Origin: Macrocystis pyrifera
Taxonomy: Eukaryota > Sar > Phaeophyceae > Laminariales > Laminariaceae
Direction of reading: 5' to 3'
DNA: 64,000 bases
Assembly: GCA_031763025.1 (NCBI GenBank)
Contig: JASSKH010000005.1
Coordinates: forward strand, 17,884,128 to 17,948,127
Every line of letters begins with the position of its first letter. Position 1 is the first letter of the stretch. Position numbers and translations under genes: made by a program. The notes beneath the pieces were generated by a model. That model searched no databases. It was given only the letters and a program-made list of their open reading frames with translations, and had not been told where the DNA came from. This document shows positions 39,940 to 51,500 of the stretch, one piece after another.

Positions 39940-40345
39940 CGGACTGGGACGTCGTAGCCGACGGCTCCCGCCCCTTCCACGTATTGCGACGCCTGCATCG
40001 ACGGTTTTGGTGCCGCGCTCGAACAGGAACAACCGGACGACTCGGTACGGCCCATTGCTTATATCAGCCGCGCTACCCTCGATTCTGGGAGGCACTGGAC
40101 CCCGTCGAGCTTGGAAGCTGGCAGCATTGTCTGGGCCATCAAACGACTCCGAGGTCACCTATGGGGCACGAAGTTTCGCATATTTTCGGACCACAAAGCG
40201 CTTGAGAGCATCGGCAAAGTAGGGGACCACAACGCGCGAGTCCAGTGGTGGCTCGAGTTCCTCACCGCGCTCGACTGCATCCTCGAGTACCGCAAGGGTA
40301 GCACCAACGGAAATGCTGATGTTCTATCCCGTTTGCCGGAGACCG
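39940..40345 (+). pseudogene. Retrotransposon RNase H remnant
   Basis: A DACIDGFGAALEQ-type strand near 39990-40030 holds the first catalytic Asp. Then come the SLEAGSIVWAIKRLRGHLWG helix and FRIFSDHKALE at about 40174-40206, and GSTNGNADVLSRLP. The order and motifs are those of Gypsy-type RNase H. There is one frame change between the halves. Confidence 0.8.
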
Positions 40346-41479
40346 CCACCGAATACGACCGCAGTGGGTCTAGCAGCCTCACCCCCGTCGAGGACGGTGG
40401 TATCTTCCTCGTCCGAGCCTGCGGCCTTCGCACTCACTCTTCTCCGACTCGCGTTGTCGGCTTGAGTGGGATGGTGCCCCGCTCCAAAAGCGCTTTCTTG
40501 GGTGGGCTGCCTTTCACCTCCTCGGATTTTCGCGATATTTGCGCACGCGGGACACGTATGAAGATTGACGACCTTTCTGCTCCTTTGGGGAGATTCGTCG
40601 TGTACCTGCTTCCGTCGCCACCGTCGATTGCTGTCCTGGCTTGGTTTTGTTTTCACCCAGCGCCAATCCCGCTTTCACTTCGGTTTTGTCGTACCCTCCG
40701 GGGACGACCAGGGCTCTGCAGAAGCCCCCGCTGCAGCGACAATTGTCGCCCAGCATGCTCCTCTCCCGACGAGCACTTTACAGGGAGAAGTTCCGCCGTG
40801 ATCACTGATCTGGCCGCGTCTGCCCCTTCGCCGCCTGACAACCTGGCGCCTCTGAATGTCTTGCCACCTTCAGGCCGCATCTCCGCATCTCCACTCGGAT
40901 GCGCCGACGAACAGCCGCGGCCGCTGGCGCCGTGCCGCCTGCTGTTGATTATGGCCCGGCGGAACCCCTAGGTCATCCGTGCGGCGTGCTATCACCCCGC
41001 CGCGAGCCCCACGCCCGCGACCGCCCGCATCCGTCGTTATGGCGCCGACTCCTGCCGCCTCGTCGGTCCTGGTCCCGACGGCACCCATCCTGTCCGACCG
41101 CGACCGCACCGAGCCCGTGGGAACTCCTCGTTTACGGCTTCCGCCGCCAACCGACGCACCGCCCGTCACTACGACCGACTGGGGTACCCTCGGCGCAGCT
41201 GCCCAATTTCAGTTCCGTGATTCCGCAGCACGCTATTCGCACGCAAACTGGGCTCGGGATCAACAGGCCGAGCCCGCGTGCAACGCCGCCACACGCTACA
41301 TAGCCCTTCGCCGGCCGGAAGCTTTGCCCGCCGACTTTTCGTCGGGTTTCCTTTCCCACCAGCGCCCTCCCTTTTCGGAGGTTCAGGAGCTAGCTAGCAA
41401 AGGCCAATTGCACACCACCGACGCGGGCGTCGTCCTACTCGTCCGACAGCCGTCGCTCCCCCTTGCGTCGGGCACTCAA

Positions 41480-42300
41480 CGCCCGGTGGGTCGTACTTCC
41501 TGTTTATTGGGCGACGAGCTTATTCGCATTAAGGTGCCGCTGCTCATGCGCCCCTGGGTCATGCAGGCTTGCCATTCCACAGCTTCCTGCCACTTGGGGG
41601 CCGCGCGCATCCTACGAATGCTCGAACGTTTCTATTGATGGATCGGTATGAGCATTTGCACCCGGTGGTGGATACGCAACTGCTTGAAGTGCTAAGCACA
41701 GAAAATGTCGCGGCAGACGGTCCGGTGGCCCACCATCGCGTTGCCCTTGCCAGAAGGGCCCGGCATCGCCGTGAGCGTCGACTGCTTCGGCCCTATCCCG
41801 GTGACGCCTCGAGGTTTCATCTTGTTTTTCACTGATCGTTTCAGCCGCCGAGCCGACATAGTCGCCATCACAGCGGCTGAGTTCACCGCTGAGGGCACGG
41901 CTGACATTCTCCTCAACCGGTATATTCCCCTCTGAGGATGCCCGCGCAGTATCCTCGCGGACAACGGCCTCCAGTTCTGCTCCAAGCTTTCGCACGCCAT
42001 TTATCAGATTTTCGGGGTTCGGAAAATTGTCAGCAGCTCCTACCACCCAAACGGCAACGAACGACGGGGTGGAACGTGTAAAACACACGATGGCCCATAT
42101 GCTGGCAACGGTCTTCAACGAGCTCCGAAACAACTGGGATGAACAGCTCCCTCATGTCAAATTTGCGTGCAACAATTCAGTCAGCGCCGCCACGGGTTTG
42201 GCTCCCAACAACTTCCACATGGGTCGGCTGACACGCCTCCCCCTCACGACTTTCGAGCGTGCTGGAGTCGCCAGTCACCAGAGTCTGACCCGTGACCACC
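41480..42300 (+). pseudogene. Retrotransposon integrase remnant
   Basis: The HHCC zinc finger is seen as a His-rich CHSTASCHLGAARILRML and CLKC (41681-41692), with stops between and after. The DDE core follows: VSVDCFG, then ILADNGLQFCSKL at about 41951, then a YHPNGN stretch at 42033. The catalytic Glu region lies at a frame change near 42055. Confidence 0.8.
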
Positions 42301-42799
42301 TAGCTTACTGCGATTTGGCGACGGACCGCCAGCAGCGCGCATACGATATCGTTTGCGAACATCACGCCCTCACTGTTGCTCGCGTGAACCGCCGCAACTC
42401 AAGCACTTCCGACGCACTGCGTCCCGTCCCCAAATTCGCCGTTGGCGGCTGGGCGTGGGTGTACAATACGGCGGCCACCACCCGCCAGGGCACGAAGCCT
42501 GACACGGATGCTAAGGTCCTCAAGGCCAAACTCTCACTCAACTGGACGGGCACCTACAAAGTCCTCGCAGTTGGCCCCTGCTTCTCGGTGGACACCCCAG
42601 ACGGATCTCCTCTAGGGGCCAAGCTCCTGGAATTGGATATTCCTTCCGGTATGCCCGGCGCTGAGGCTCGCCGGCGCGTATCTGTTCAACGCTGCAAGCC
42701 CTGTGCCAACCCCCACGACCGTGGCGACATGCCGAAGTACTTGCCAGCGGGGTTGACGCAACACGTGCTCAACAACTTCTCCAAGAAGTTCCCCCGTAC

Positions 42800-43060
42800 C
42801 ACGTCACCCAGGACGACGTTTCGACCCCTCTTCAACGACGCGAAGTGGCCAAGATTACCGGACACCAATCGGTTCGAGGTCGAAGTGGCGTCATCGCGGT
42901 GATGCACGAGACGCACTGGACAGGACTATCCCGTCCAACCTGCGAACGGGAAATGGACCTTCAGCTTTCTCGCCACGAAATTTTGCGCTACTGGGCCGGC
43001 ACCCCGAACCAGCACCGCCAAAACCCATCGTCTGTACCGCCTGATGACAATTGTCGCGGT
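42800..43060 (+). pseudogene. Retrotransposon chromodomain-like C-terminus
   Basis: A frame after the integrase reads VAKITGHQSVRGRSG, VMHETHWTGLSRPTCE, then LSRHEILRYWAGTPNQHRQ. The aromatic cage-like W and the SRPTWE-type pattern, with a terminal helix, match the chromodomain at the end of chromovirus integrases. It overlaps the last codons of the integrase frame in a different frame. Confidence 0.6.
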
Positions 43061-43114
43061 ACAACGGGAGCTTCCCTGGAGAAACGGCGAGCGGTTTCTG
43101 GTACCCGACTATAA

Positions 43115-45800
43115 TAGAGCTGCGTATCGCACGCCGATTGGCTTCGCTGATACTGCAACACCGTGCTTCCCAACGGGGCCCATGTTTGATACAGGGGCGA
43201 CGACGGTCTATGGTGGCTCGGGAAAATCAACGCGACTACACCAACGGATGGGGTATATTTGGTTCGATTTTTGAACGACCCGGGACCGATCAAGCTTTTC
43301 CTTTCTCCGGCGCGCTACACGACTTCGACGAGAGCTGTACGAAGTTCCTGGTGTCTGCAAATACACTTGGCTGGCGCGTTTGCACAGGGGGTCCAGCGTA
43401 ACGTAGATGGATCTCGAGGCACCGCCGTGGATAGCTGATTTTCGCTTGTCGGCTGCACTCGACATTTTTTTTCTTGCCGTTTTCCTCGACTTTGGGGGGT
43501 GGTTTTGTACTTTTGACGCTTTCCGAGTTTTCGGGTCGGTGGTTTTTCTGCTCGGTAAGTTCCTGTTGTTTTTTTTTTCTTGGGCCGGGTTGGGGATATT
43601 TTTTTGCGTATTTTTTCCTGCCTACCCCCCCGCTCAGTGTCGAGGCTGGTCTTGGTAATCAGGCCAGTCATTTGTGGTACAGGACACGCTTCCGGAGATG
43701 TGGCCTGGGTTTAGGTGGTTCTTGGGCGTATTCCGTGTTATTTTTCTTGTGGTCATACCGATCTCCCCCGCTCTGGAGCAGAGGGCGATCTGGATAAAAT
43801 TGACAACGCCTACAGGGGGACAGGACCTCCTCGTTTCGTGTGTTCACTTTTCGCTTTTCCGTAGACGCTTTCTCGCCCTAGCCCCGCTGCGGGTGGCATG
43901 TCGATGGCTTTCGTTGAAGATTTATTCCAGTCCCTTGAGGCTAGGTCTTCCTTTCTTTCTCTCTTTTTACGTACTTTGCCGGCTTCGTTACCTTGCCGTT
44001 CAGAGGTGTGGGAGTGGGTTTTGAGGAGCCGCATCTCCGATTTATGTTCTAGCTCGTGGAATCGGGTTTTCCACGAAATTTCCATAATTCTGCATATACG
44101 GCTCATCAGAGTGGGCTAGTGATATGGTACTGCTTTGCATGAGGCTGAAAACCCGGTAATTACCCGGGTTCAGGTATTGGGATCGTTTTTGTAGCACTTG
44201 GGAGGCGTATCTTAGATGGAAAACCAGGGGTCTTCCCAGCGAGGCACGCGCCTTGCCCTCAGTCTCCCCGTGCACGAAAGGAATAGATAAAGCTGATGTC
44301 GTTCTATCTCTAAGCAAACACGCGTGAGTCCCAACCAGTACCTACCTGCGTAATAGGCAAACCTGTCTAGGGATACAAAGTGTCCCGACCTTTAACATAA
44401 CACTTTCATCCCCTTGGGAGATAACCTTTCCAACATATCTACACTGAGGCGTTTTTATTTAGCTAATAGGCGCTGTCGCACCAACTGGAGCCTCAATTTC
44501 TCCAAAAACCTCGTCGTGTATGCTGCTGTGCCTGGTGTAAGAACCATGGTATGGATGTATTTGCGAACCGTTTGCGGACTCCTGTGACAAGTTGTATGCA
44601 CGAAGCAGGAACTTCGAGTGAGTTTGCATCGCAGAACAAAAAAGAAAAATCCATGGATTCATAAATAGAGAGTAAAACGCCAAAACGTACTGGGGCACAA
44701 CAAAACAAAACGCGGCTGGTTGTTGCCGATTGCCGACATAATTTGAACGTGGTTACATATTTTTTCTATAGCAGGGTTTTCGCCAAAATCAGGTATACCT
44801 GGCCTTTGGGCTAAAATCACTTAAATACTAAAAACAAGTACAAATCACACGCTAGGAGCCCTGCTAATGACCAGGCTGACATCGTGCCTGATTTTTTGGC
44901 TCGAAAAGGCCAGGGTATACCTGACTTTGTCCACTCGGTTTCTATGATAGCATTCAACTGATTTTGGTCGATTTTGAACCCGAGAGGTCATACGTACACT
45001 GTTTTTCCTCTGCGTGTGCGTCTGTCTGCGGTCACTCGGTTGCAATTCTTGTGTACGAGTATAAACTCTGTACTTGTCGTACTTGTACTCGTACGTACGT
45101 ATTTATGCATACATACGTATGCTGTTTGCACTTTTTTTTCTTCGGGGTGTACGTTGTGCTTCAGTTGCTGTGATGTGTACTCTGTTGTTTTCTATGGTCG
45201 CGGGAGTCATACTACAGCACCGTGGACAAACAGGGCAGTTCGTCTGCCCCACCCCGCGTCGAGGTGGTCTCAGGTTTGGTACGGTAAGATGTTTTCATGC
45301 CGGGCAGGCGGTTCCGAGAGGATGGTCGACAGGATGGTCGAGAAGCTTCAAAGCTGGCAACGGGGGGGTGGTGCCAAACTAAATAGTTTTGGCGCTCCCG
45401 CCGTGGCGAAACAAACCAAGCCTGGTGACCCTCTGCAGGTTCAAGTGAAGCCCATGGTACCTATACCCTAAAGAAAAAAAAACAATTCAGATTCTGGAGG
45501 CCACACCCTTGATGTTCATGCACATCGTTTTTGAAAAGGATTTCCATGGACTGAACATCGTTCGTGGCGCGCGTTTTTTACTTGGTTCTAGTATGTATCT
45601 GAGTTTGACCCAAAATGGATCAGGTATACCTGATTTTGGCCAAAGCCCTTTTTTTTAACTCATCTAAATCTACATAAATTATCGCACATACACACACCGT
45701 TAGAAATGCAGCAAGCAGCAGTCAAAATGTCAAAATCGGACTTTCCTCTGCATTCCTGCTGCAAAAAGTAAAATCCGACCACAGGTATACTCTGGTAGAG
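43115..45800. other. Region downstream of the retrotransposon, unassigned
   Basis: No matching long terminal repeat was found. Two related stretches contain ATCAGGTATACCTGATTTTGG-like palindromes (about 44795, 44905 and 45627). An open stretch at about 45270-45471 ends in TAA and reads RMVDRMVEKLQSWQRGGG, then a Pro/Val-rich tail. It may be an exon or retroelement debris. Confidence 0.4.
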
Positions 45801-45839
45801 AAACGCCAAGTATACTCTGGGGTAACAGGGTACAAAACC

Positions 45840-46012
45840 ACGTTGTTTTGAAATACTCGGGTATATACCCGGGTACCCCCAGACTACTCTGGTATATACC
45901 CCGGTAACCCCAGACTACTCGGGTATATACCCGGGGACCCCCAGACTACTCGGGTATATACCCCGGTATTCCCAGACTGGTCGGGTATAACCACGGGTAC
46001 CCCCAGACCCAT
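45840..46012 (+). repeat. Minisatellite of a palindromic 31-bp unit, about five copies
   Basis: The unit is ACTCGGGTATATACCCGGGT followed by ACCCCCAGACT. The first part is self-complementary (GGGTATATACCC). Five copies vary slightly. Confidence 0.85.
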
Positions 46013-46224
46013 AGTATATAAGTCGAGCCCTATGAAACACGCCCTCGAAAGCGTTCCTTCCAACTACACCAACTCCCTCTGCCGCGACTGTCAACACTGA
46101 AACCCCACTCGGTCGATTCAACAAGAAATACAACAAAAACAGTCGCACTCGTAGCTCATTTATTCATCATGCGTTCTCGCTCATCTTTACCTGTCCTCAT
46201 CGCAAAATGACATTATTAATCGAC

Positions 46225-46590
46225 CATGGAATGAACGACTCGACGAAAATCGACGAGAAGTGGGAATTCTGCAAATCGGAAATCTTGACCCTTACGTGTG
46301 ACACACATGAAGGCAATGTACCGCGGGGGGGGGGGGGGAGGAGGGATACCTGTAACCAAGGCCCACGGTATGCCCATTAAGGCGGCTGGCCATAAAATCT
46401 CCTACGAGTTGAGCTGGCAATGTAACAGCAGTGGTGGCGTCGAAGAAAAAAAAAACAAGGTAACTCGGTACTAGGTACGTCCGTCATCGTACTGAGGCGA
46501 GACTGCCGAGGAGCTTGTCGTACCTTCTCCAAAAAGCCACCGGCCCGAGAGAAACAGGCCACCAGTTTGTACGATGAGTTTTTCACATTA
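46225..46590 (+). mobile_element. SINE-like repeat, headless diverged copy
   Basis: It shares CGACGAAAATCGACGAGAAG, AATGTACCGCGGGGG, GGATACCTGTAACCA and ATAAAATCTCCTACGAG with the body of the other two copies. No tRNA-like head is visible. Confidence 0.55.
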
Positions 46591-46599
46591 AATCATCCA

Positions 46600-48100
46600 T
46601 CGCTCGATGCATCCATCAATCATCTCGAAGCAAAGGGCCATCTATCTGCCTCACTCAACAAAAAGCCAGGGTATTCAGCTCACCATCGACTATCCGTGTC
46701 GTAAGCCGACCAAAAACGAGTCCTCGAACGCTCAATGAGTACAGCTGTATTGGCTTCGCCTGTCAACGCTGTCGCTCCAAGTTCGTCACTCCTACTGTAC
46801 TATCTCGATTGGCGTCACCTTCCATGATCCATCACTGAAACACCAACATGCTTCTTGTCGACGCACAATCAAACCTAAAGCGGATACAGCTAGTCTCCGT
46901 CGCGGGGCCATGGAGCAAACCATCCGACAAGCAAACCACCCGACAGCGGCCGCGATCAAGCCCGCCCCACCCCTCCCCTCTCGATGCTCCCACCCCTCCC
47001 ACATCCCCATCCTAAAACACCCAACAAAAAACCGACACCTCCACTACTGCTATCACACCGTTTTTTAATGCATTGCAGAGAAGGGACTCAACAAGGACGG
47101 AAAAAAAAAGTTCGACCAACCGGCTCTCCACACCGTTTTGTACAAGCCACGGGTGAGAGCGCCATAAAGCCAAAACAGGTTTTCCATCAGCCGTGATGCA
47201 GAAGCGTTTCGGGAAGCGCCGTCCAAGACCTTGGTGGGCTGGTGTCACATCGGTCGTACATTACCGACACACTATAAAAAAATGACGCCCGGCCCCGGAA
47301 AAAAAAAACACACACACACACAAATCAAGGCCACAACGACCGACGATCGCGGAAGGTTAAAACTACTCTCATCGCACTCAGCTACGCATGATTCTTTCTA
47401 TTTTTAATGTTTTGTGTGGTCTCTCCCTGAACAAATAGTTTCCGGTCCTCGGTTAAAGCTCGTTTTTTCACTATCCCCCACCACCATCCTACCGCATGCC
47501 AATCTCTATCATAAACTCCCTTCCCTCTGCGTATGGCCAGAAGCAGAGATAAAAAACAAGATGGACCCTCTTTCCCTAAAAAAAAATCCAATCACGCCCA
47601 ACCTAAAAGCGGAAACCTGACGTAATTTGCTGTGCTCGTCATATTTTCCCTCAATCAACCATAAAGCTATGGGTGTCACAGTTACGGTTTCAAAGAGCGC
47701 CACAGCACTAAGACTCATCACCGCCGCTCACTCTGCCATCACCGCTACGGCTACTCCTGCTCTACTGCTACTTCCGCTGCTGCTACTACCGCTGCTTCTA
47801 CTGCAGCCGCTGCCAACACGAAAAAAAAACAGCAGAAACAGAAAAAAAAAAAAACGTATATACGCCTCGAATTCTGTGCAAAACACATTCACAGTGCGTT
47901 TCGAACCCTGTCCAAAAACAAACACATTCGCGCTTCGAACCGTATCCAGCCCCGCCTACCCTGCCCCACCCTATCATTTCAGTAATATCAGGCCATCCCC
48001 CCTATCCGAGGTGAGACACACCTCAAACCGCACACCTCTACCAAAACCCCGCGGCGATGACGCCTCGCGCAACGCAAACCCTCGGCCTCGCCCCCCCCCC
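46600..48100. other. Unassigned region 3' of SQD2
   Basis: No gene recognised. It contains C-rich blocks, poly-A runs and an ACACACAC tract at 47308. Confidence 0.45.
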
Positions 48101-48104
48101 TCAC

Positions 48105-48330
48105 GCGCGCCTTACTGGCCGGACGACAACGTCCCCCGCCCAAGCCAATCCCCCCCCCCCCCCCTCGCCTCACTGGCTAGACGATACCGCCCCCGCCCAA
48201 CGTAACCCCCCCTCCCCCCTCCGCGCCTCACTGGCTAGACGATAACGCCGCCGCGCAACGTAAAACCCTGGCCTTCCCCCCTCCCACCCCCTCCCGCGCC
48301 TCACTGGCTGGAGGCCACGCGTTGCGCTCA
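48105..48330. repeat. 55-73-bp tandem repeat immediately 3' of SQD2
   Basis: Four copies of CGCCTCACTGGCTAGACGAT at 48108, 48168, 48223 and 48296, separated by C-rich spacers. On the - strand they begin 11 bases after the SQD2 stop codon, so they probably form its 3' UTR. Confidence 0.8.
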
Positions 48331-48340
48331 GGCCCTCTTC

Positions 48341-48514
48341 TTAGGCGTGCCCCTTTCGTGACAACCGCGCCTGCATCGCCCGTACTGGAAAAAGGACAGC
48401 GCCCTTCGCCGAGGACACAGACCGCCGGAGACGGCTGCTCGCCGCGCGCAGGCGGGTCTTGGAGTGGGGACGACCTAGCCCACCCAAAGAACGCGACTTG
48501 AAGTTGAGGATCGC
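48341..48514 (-). CDS. SQD2: SQD2 exon 8: C-terminal tail and stop
   Basis: After GCGTAG it reads AILNFKSRSLGGLG, then a basic Arg/Ser-rich tail ending ARLSRKGHA and TAA at 48343-48341. The phase fits. The tail is not conserved, so the acceptor is the least certain of this gene. Confidence 0.75.
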   Translation of the reverse strand, partial: AILNFKSRSLGGLGRPHSKTRLRAASSRLRRSVSSAKGAVLFPVRAMQARLSRKGHA

Positions 48515-51500
48515 CTACGCGAGCGTGAACAGAAAGTGCGAGCGAATGCCGGAGGCACGGGCGGGAGGGCGAGAGATGTGCGACGGGTTTTGGTTGAGGT
48601 GGGATGTTTGGCGGTGCAATGGGATGGGTTTTGGGTGGAATGGGATGATTTCGGGGTGAAATGGGATGGGTTCTCGGGTGAAACGCTTGGTCGTGGTGAC
48701 CGTATTATTAGTGTGTAACTCTGCCTGTGGCACGATTACTTTCAAAATGTCATCCAATCAGTTGCACCAAAAACACCCCAATACATCAAACATATCGCGA
48801 CAAATATTGCTTCACGCCACGGAGACACTCAAAAGGTCGCCTCCGAAAAAAGTCTGGACCATGACAGAAGCAGGCAAATCACAATGATTTGATGGACGTG
48901 CTTACTTCTGCATGCCTCCAACATCTCACGCGGCGACACTGCCTGCAGAAACCAAAAGAAGGGGCATCATCCCGTCATATGTCTGAACGAAAACAAAAAA
49001 AAATACAGAAAAAAAAAAAACAACAACAATACGAGAACGAGACACAAAACGCACCACAAAAACCACTAAATTGACAAACGACACGAAATTGGAACGTGGA
49101 AGTGTGGTGAGCTTCAGCTTCATTTTTACCAATCCGCCGGAGGAATAAAAAAAAACACACACACACACATACACAGAAGAAAAAAACACAATCTCATACA
49201 AAATAACTCAACAACGATACATACATTAAAAAAAAACACTATCCTCCCTCCCCCTCTCCCAAAAAAACAACCCGAAAGAAAAAAGTTTTGGCCATCGAGA
49301 CGGGGGGTGTGCGCGATAAACACGACATAAAATAAGAACATAAAAGCCTCCCACCTTCTTGTACTGGACGTTCCTCAAGACGGAAGTAGCGGCCTCCCAA
49401 GACCACTTTTCCGTCTCCTCCCTACCGGCCTTGCTCATGCTCAACCGCAAGGCCGTGTCGTCCAGCAGTTTGCTAACACGATCAGCAAACGCCTCTTCGT
49501 CTCCAGCGGGAACCAGGTACCCCGTCTGAACGAAAAAAATTACAAAAAATAACAGGCAAGAAGGTCGATCCCTGCTTCTGATCTCGTTTCACGAACACAA
49601 GACAAATGGCCACGCAAGAAGGTCGACCGCTACTTTTGCTATCGATTTTGAAAAACAAAACAAAAAGCCACGCAAGAGGGTTGATCGCTACTTTCGGTTG
49701 ACAAAAAACAAAACATAACACGCAAGATGACAGATCGCTACCTATGCTTTCGTCGCACGACAAGAACAAAAACAAAAAATACAAGGAGGTCGACGGCTAT
49801 TTCTGCTTTCGATTAACAAAGTTAAAAAAACGAAGAACGCAAGGAGGACGATCTACACTTTTGCTTCCGGTTTCGCAGAAAAACCAAAGAAGCAAAATCA
49901 TGCAGGACGGTCGATCGCTGCTTTCTTTTCGGTTGAAAACAACAAAAACGAACGCACACACAAGGAAGATAGATTACTAATATGTACGAAGCATAATATA
50001 CATACAATACGAGAAAAAGCAACAACGAAAAAATAACGCCAGGAGGATGACCGACAACCCACTACTCGTGCACCAGATATTAAACTGGCTTTGGTTTCAG
50101 CAACGTTTCCTATTGTCAAAACACGCCAAGAGTAAACACAAGTAGACACTGCAAGTAACACCGCCGCCGGGTCGTAAATTAGTACCTGGTTATACGGCAA
50201 AAAAGGCCAACCTCATGGGATTTACAATTAATTACGTTACACCAGCATGTTTTTTGCTGTGCAAACACACGGCTCCCATTAAAAGCAGCATCACAATCTC
50301 TTCACGTACCTAACAATAACACGACCAACACATTGTACTATATGCTACGGTACAAAACACGATTCGACTTCAAGTACACGTGTTTGTGCCCGAAAAGTCA
50401 GTCCCGTTTCAAGAGGGTTAACTTGTTTTTCCAGCTTTCAAAAAAACAAGAATGCCACGCCACAAGCGGACGCCACCGCCCCCGCCGTCGAAGCCGCCGC
50501 TGCCGCCGCTGCCGCCACTGCCGCCGCCGCAACATCACACAATAAAACAACACTAAAACCGACGCACCTTCCCATCGTCAATGAGATCGGGGATACCTCC
50601 CGCATCCGCCCCCACCACCGGGACCCCGCTCGCCATGGACTCGAGCACGACAAACCCAAGCGTCTCCGTCTCCGACGGCATGACGAAAACGTCCGCCGAG
50701 GCAAACGCCTGGCTCAGAGCTTCGCCCGTCATCTGGCCCGTTAGCACGGTCCTGGTGCCCTTGAAGTGCTCCTTCAAAGGTTCCGAGTCCGGTCCTCCAC
50801 CCACCAACGCCAGTCTTACGTTCGGTAGTCTGCAAGGGGGAATAGAGAAGGGGATACGGTGGAAACCGTATTTCGGCGAAAAGGAGAGAGGACCGCACCA
50901 TGTTGGGAGGGGGGGGGGGGGTGGCGACGCACTACTAAAAAACTGTGGATGGTCATACATGAATGGGTGCAACGATACATACGTCGATCTACTGTAGACA
51001 CCGCACCACATGCATAAATACATAAATCAGTCAACGTATCAATGAATGCATGGACCAATCAATCGTTTCAATGAAAAAACGCAACGAACCAATCAATGTC
51101 AACCCGTGCATCGATCAACCAATCAAACAAGCATTCGACCAACTAACCCCACCGATCAAATCAACCAGTCCACCAACCAATGAATCAACCAAATAAACCA
51201 ACCACCGCATCAAATCAACGCACCATAGAAACAGCGTGGACGCAAACGTGTGATGAACATTCTGCATGCATGGACCCTTATGGGGTAGCGCGGCGCACGA
51301 GGCGGGCCTGAGCGGAGCAGACAAGCAGACATGCCCACCCACCCACCCACCCACCCACCCACCCACCCACCTCTCGAGCACCCCTCGTAAGTCTCTCAAA
51401 CGCTTCTCGGCGCCGAGTCTGCCGACGTAAATGACGAGAGGGTCCTCGGGATGGCCATCGGAGAGCAACGAGCGCATCTCCAAGGTCTTGAAGTTGGGGT

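Larger units (their letters stand above)
38160..43110 (+). pseudogene. Decayed Ty3/Gypsy-type LTR retrotransposon (gag-pol, chromovirus order)
   Basis: Remnants of a retroelement are readable on the + strand in the order gag, reverse transcriptase, RNase H, integrase, chromodomain, which is the Ty3/Gypsy order. Several frameshifts and stops (for example at about 38620, 39236, 39329, 41637, 41693 and 41934) break the polyprotein, so it is inactive. The gag-like part (about 38440-39050) includes TTAPLATLMDVF, LLLRLLSNHFDRTDTGASYT and RMAVNEQHPSLMPTLYPG. About 40,350-41,480 is a Pro/Ala-rich connector. I could not find matching long terminal repeats, a primer-binding site or target-site duplication, so the limits are approximate. 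Confidence 0.8.
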
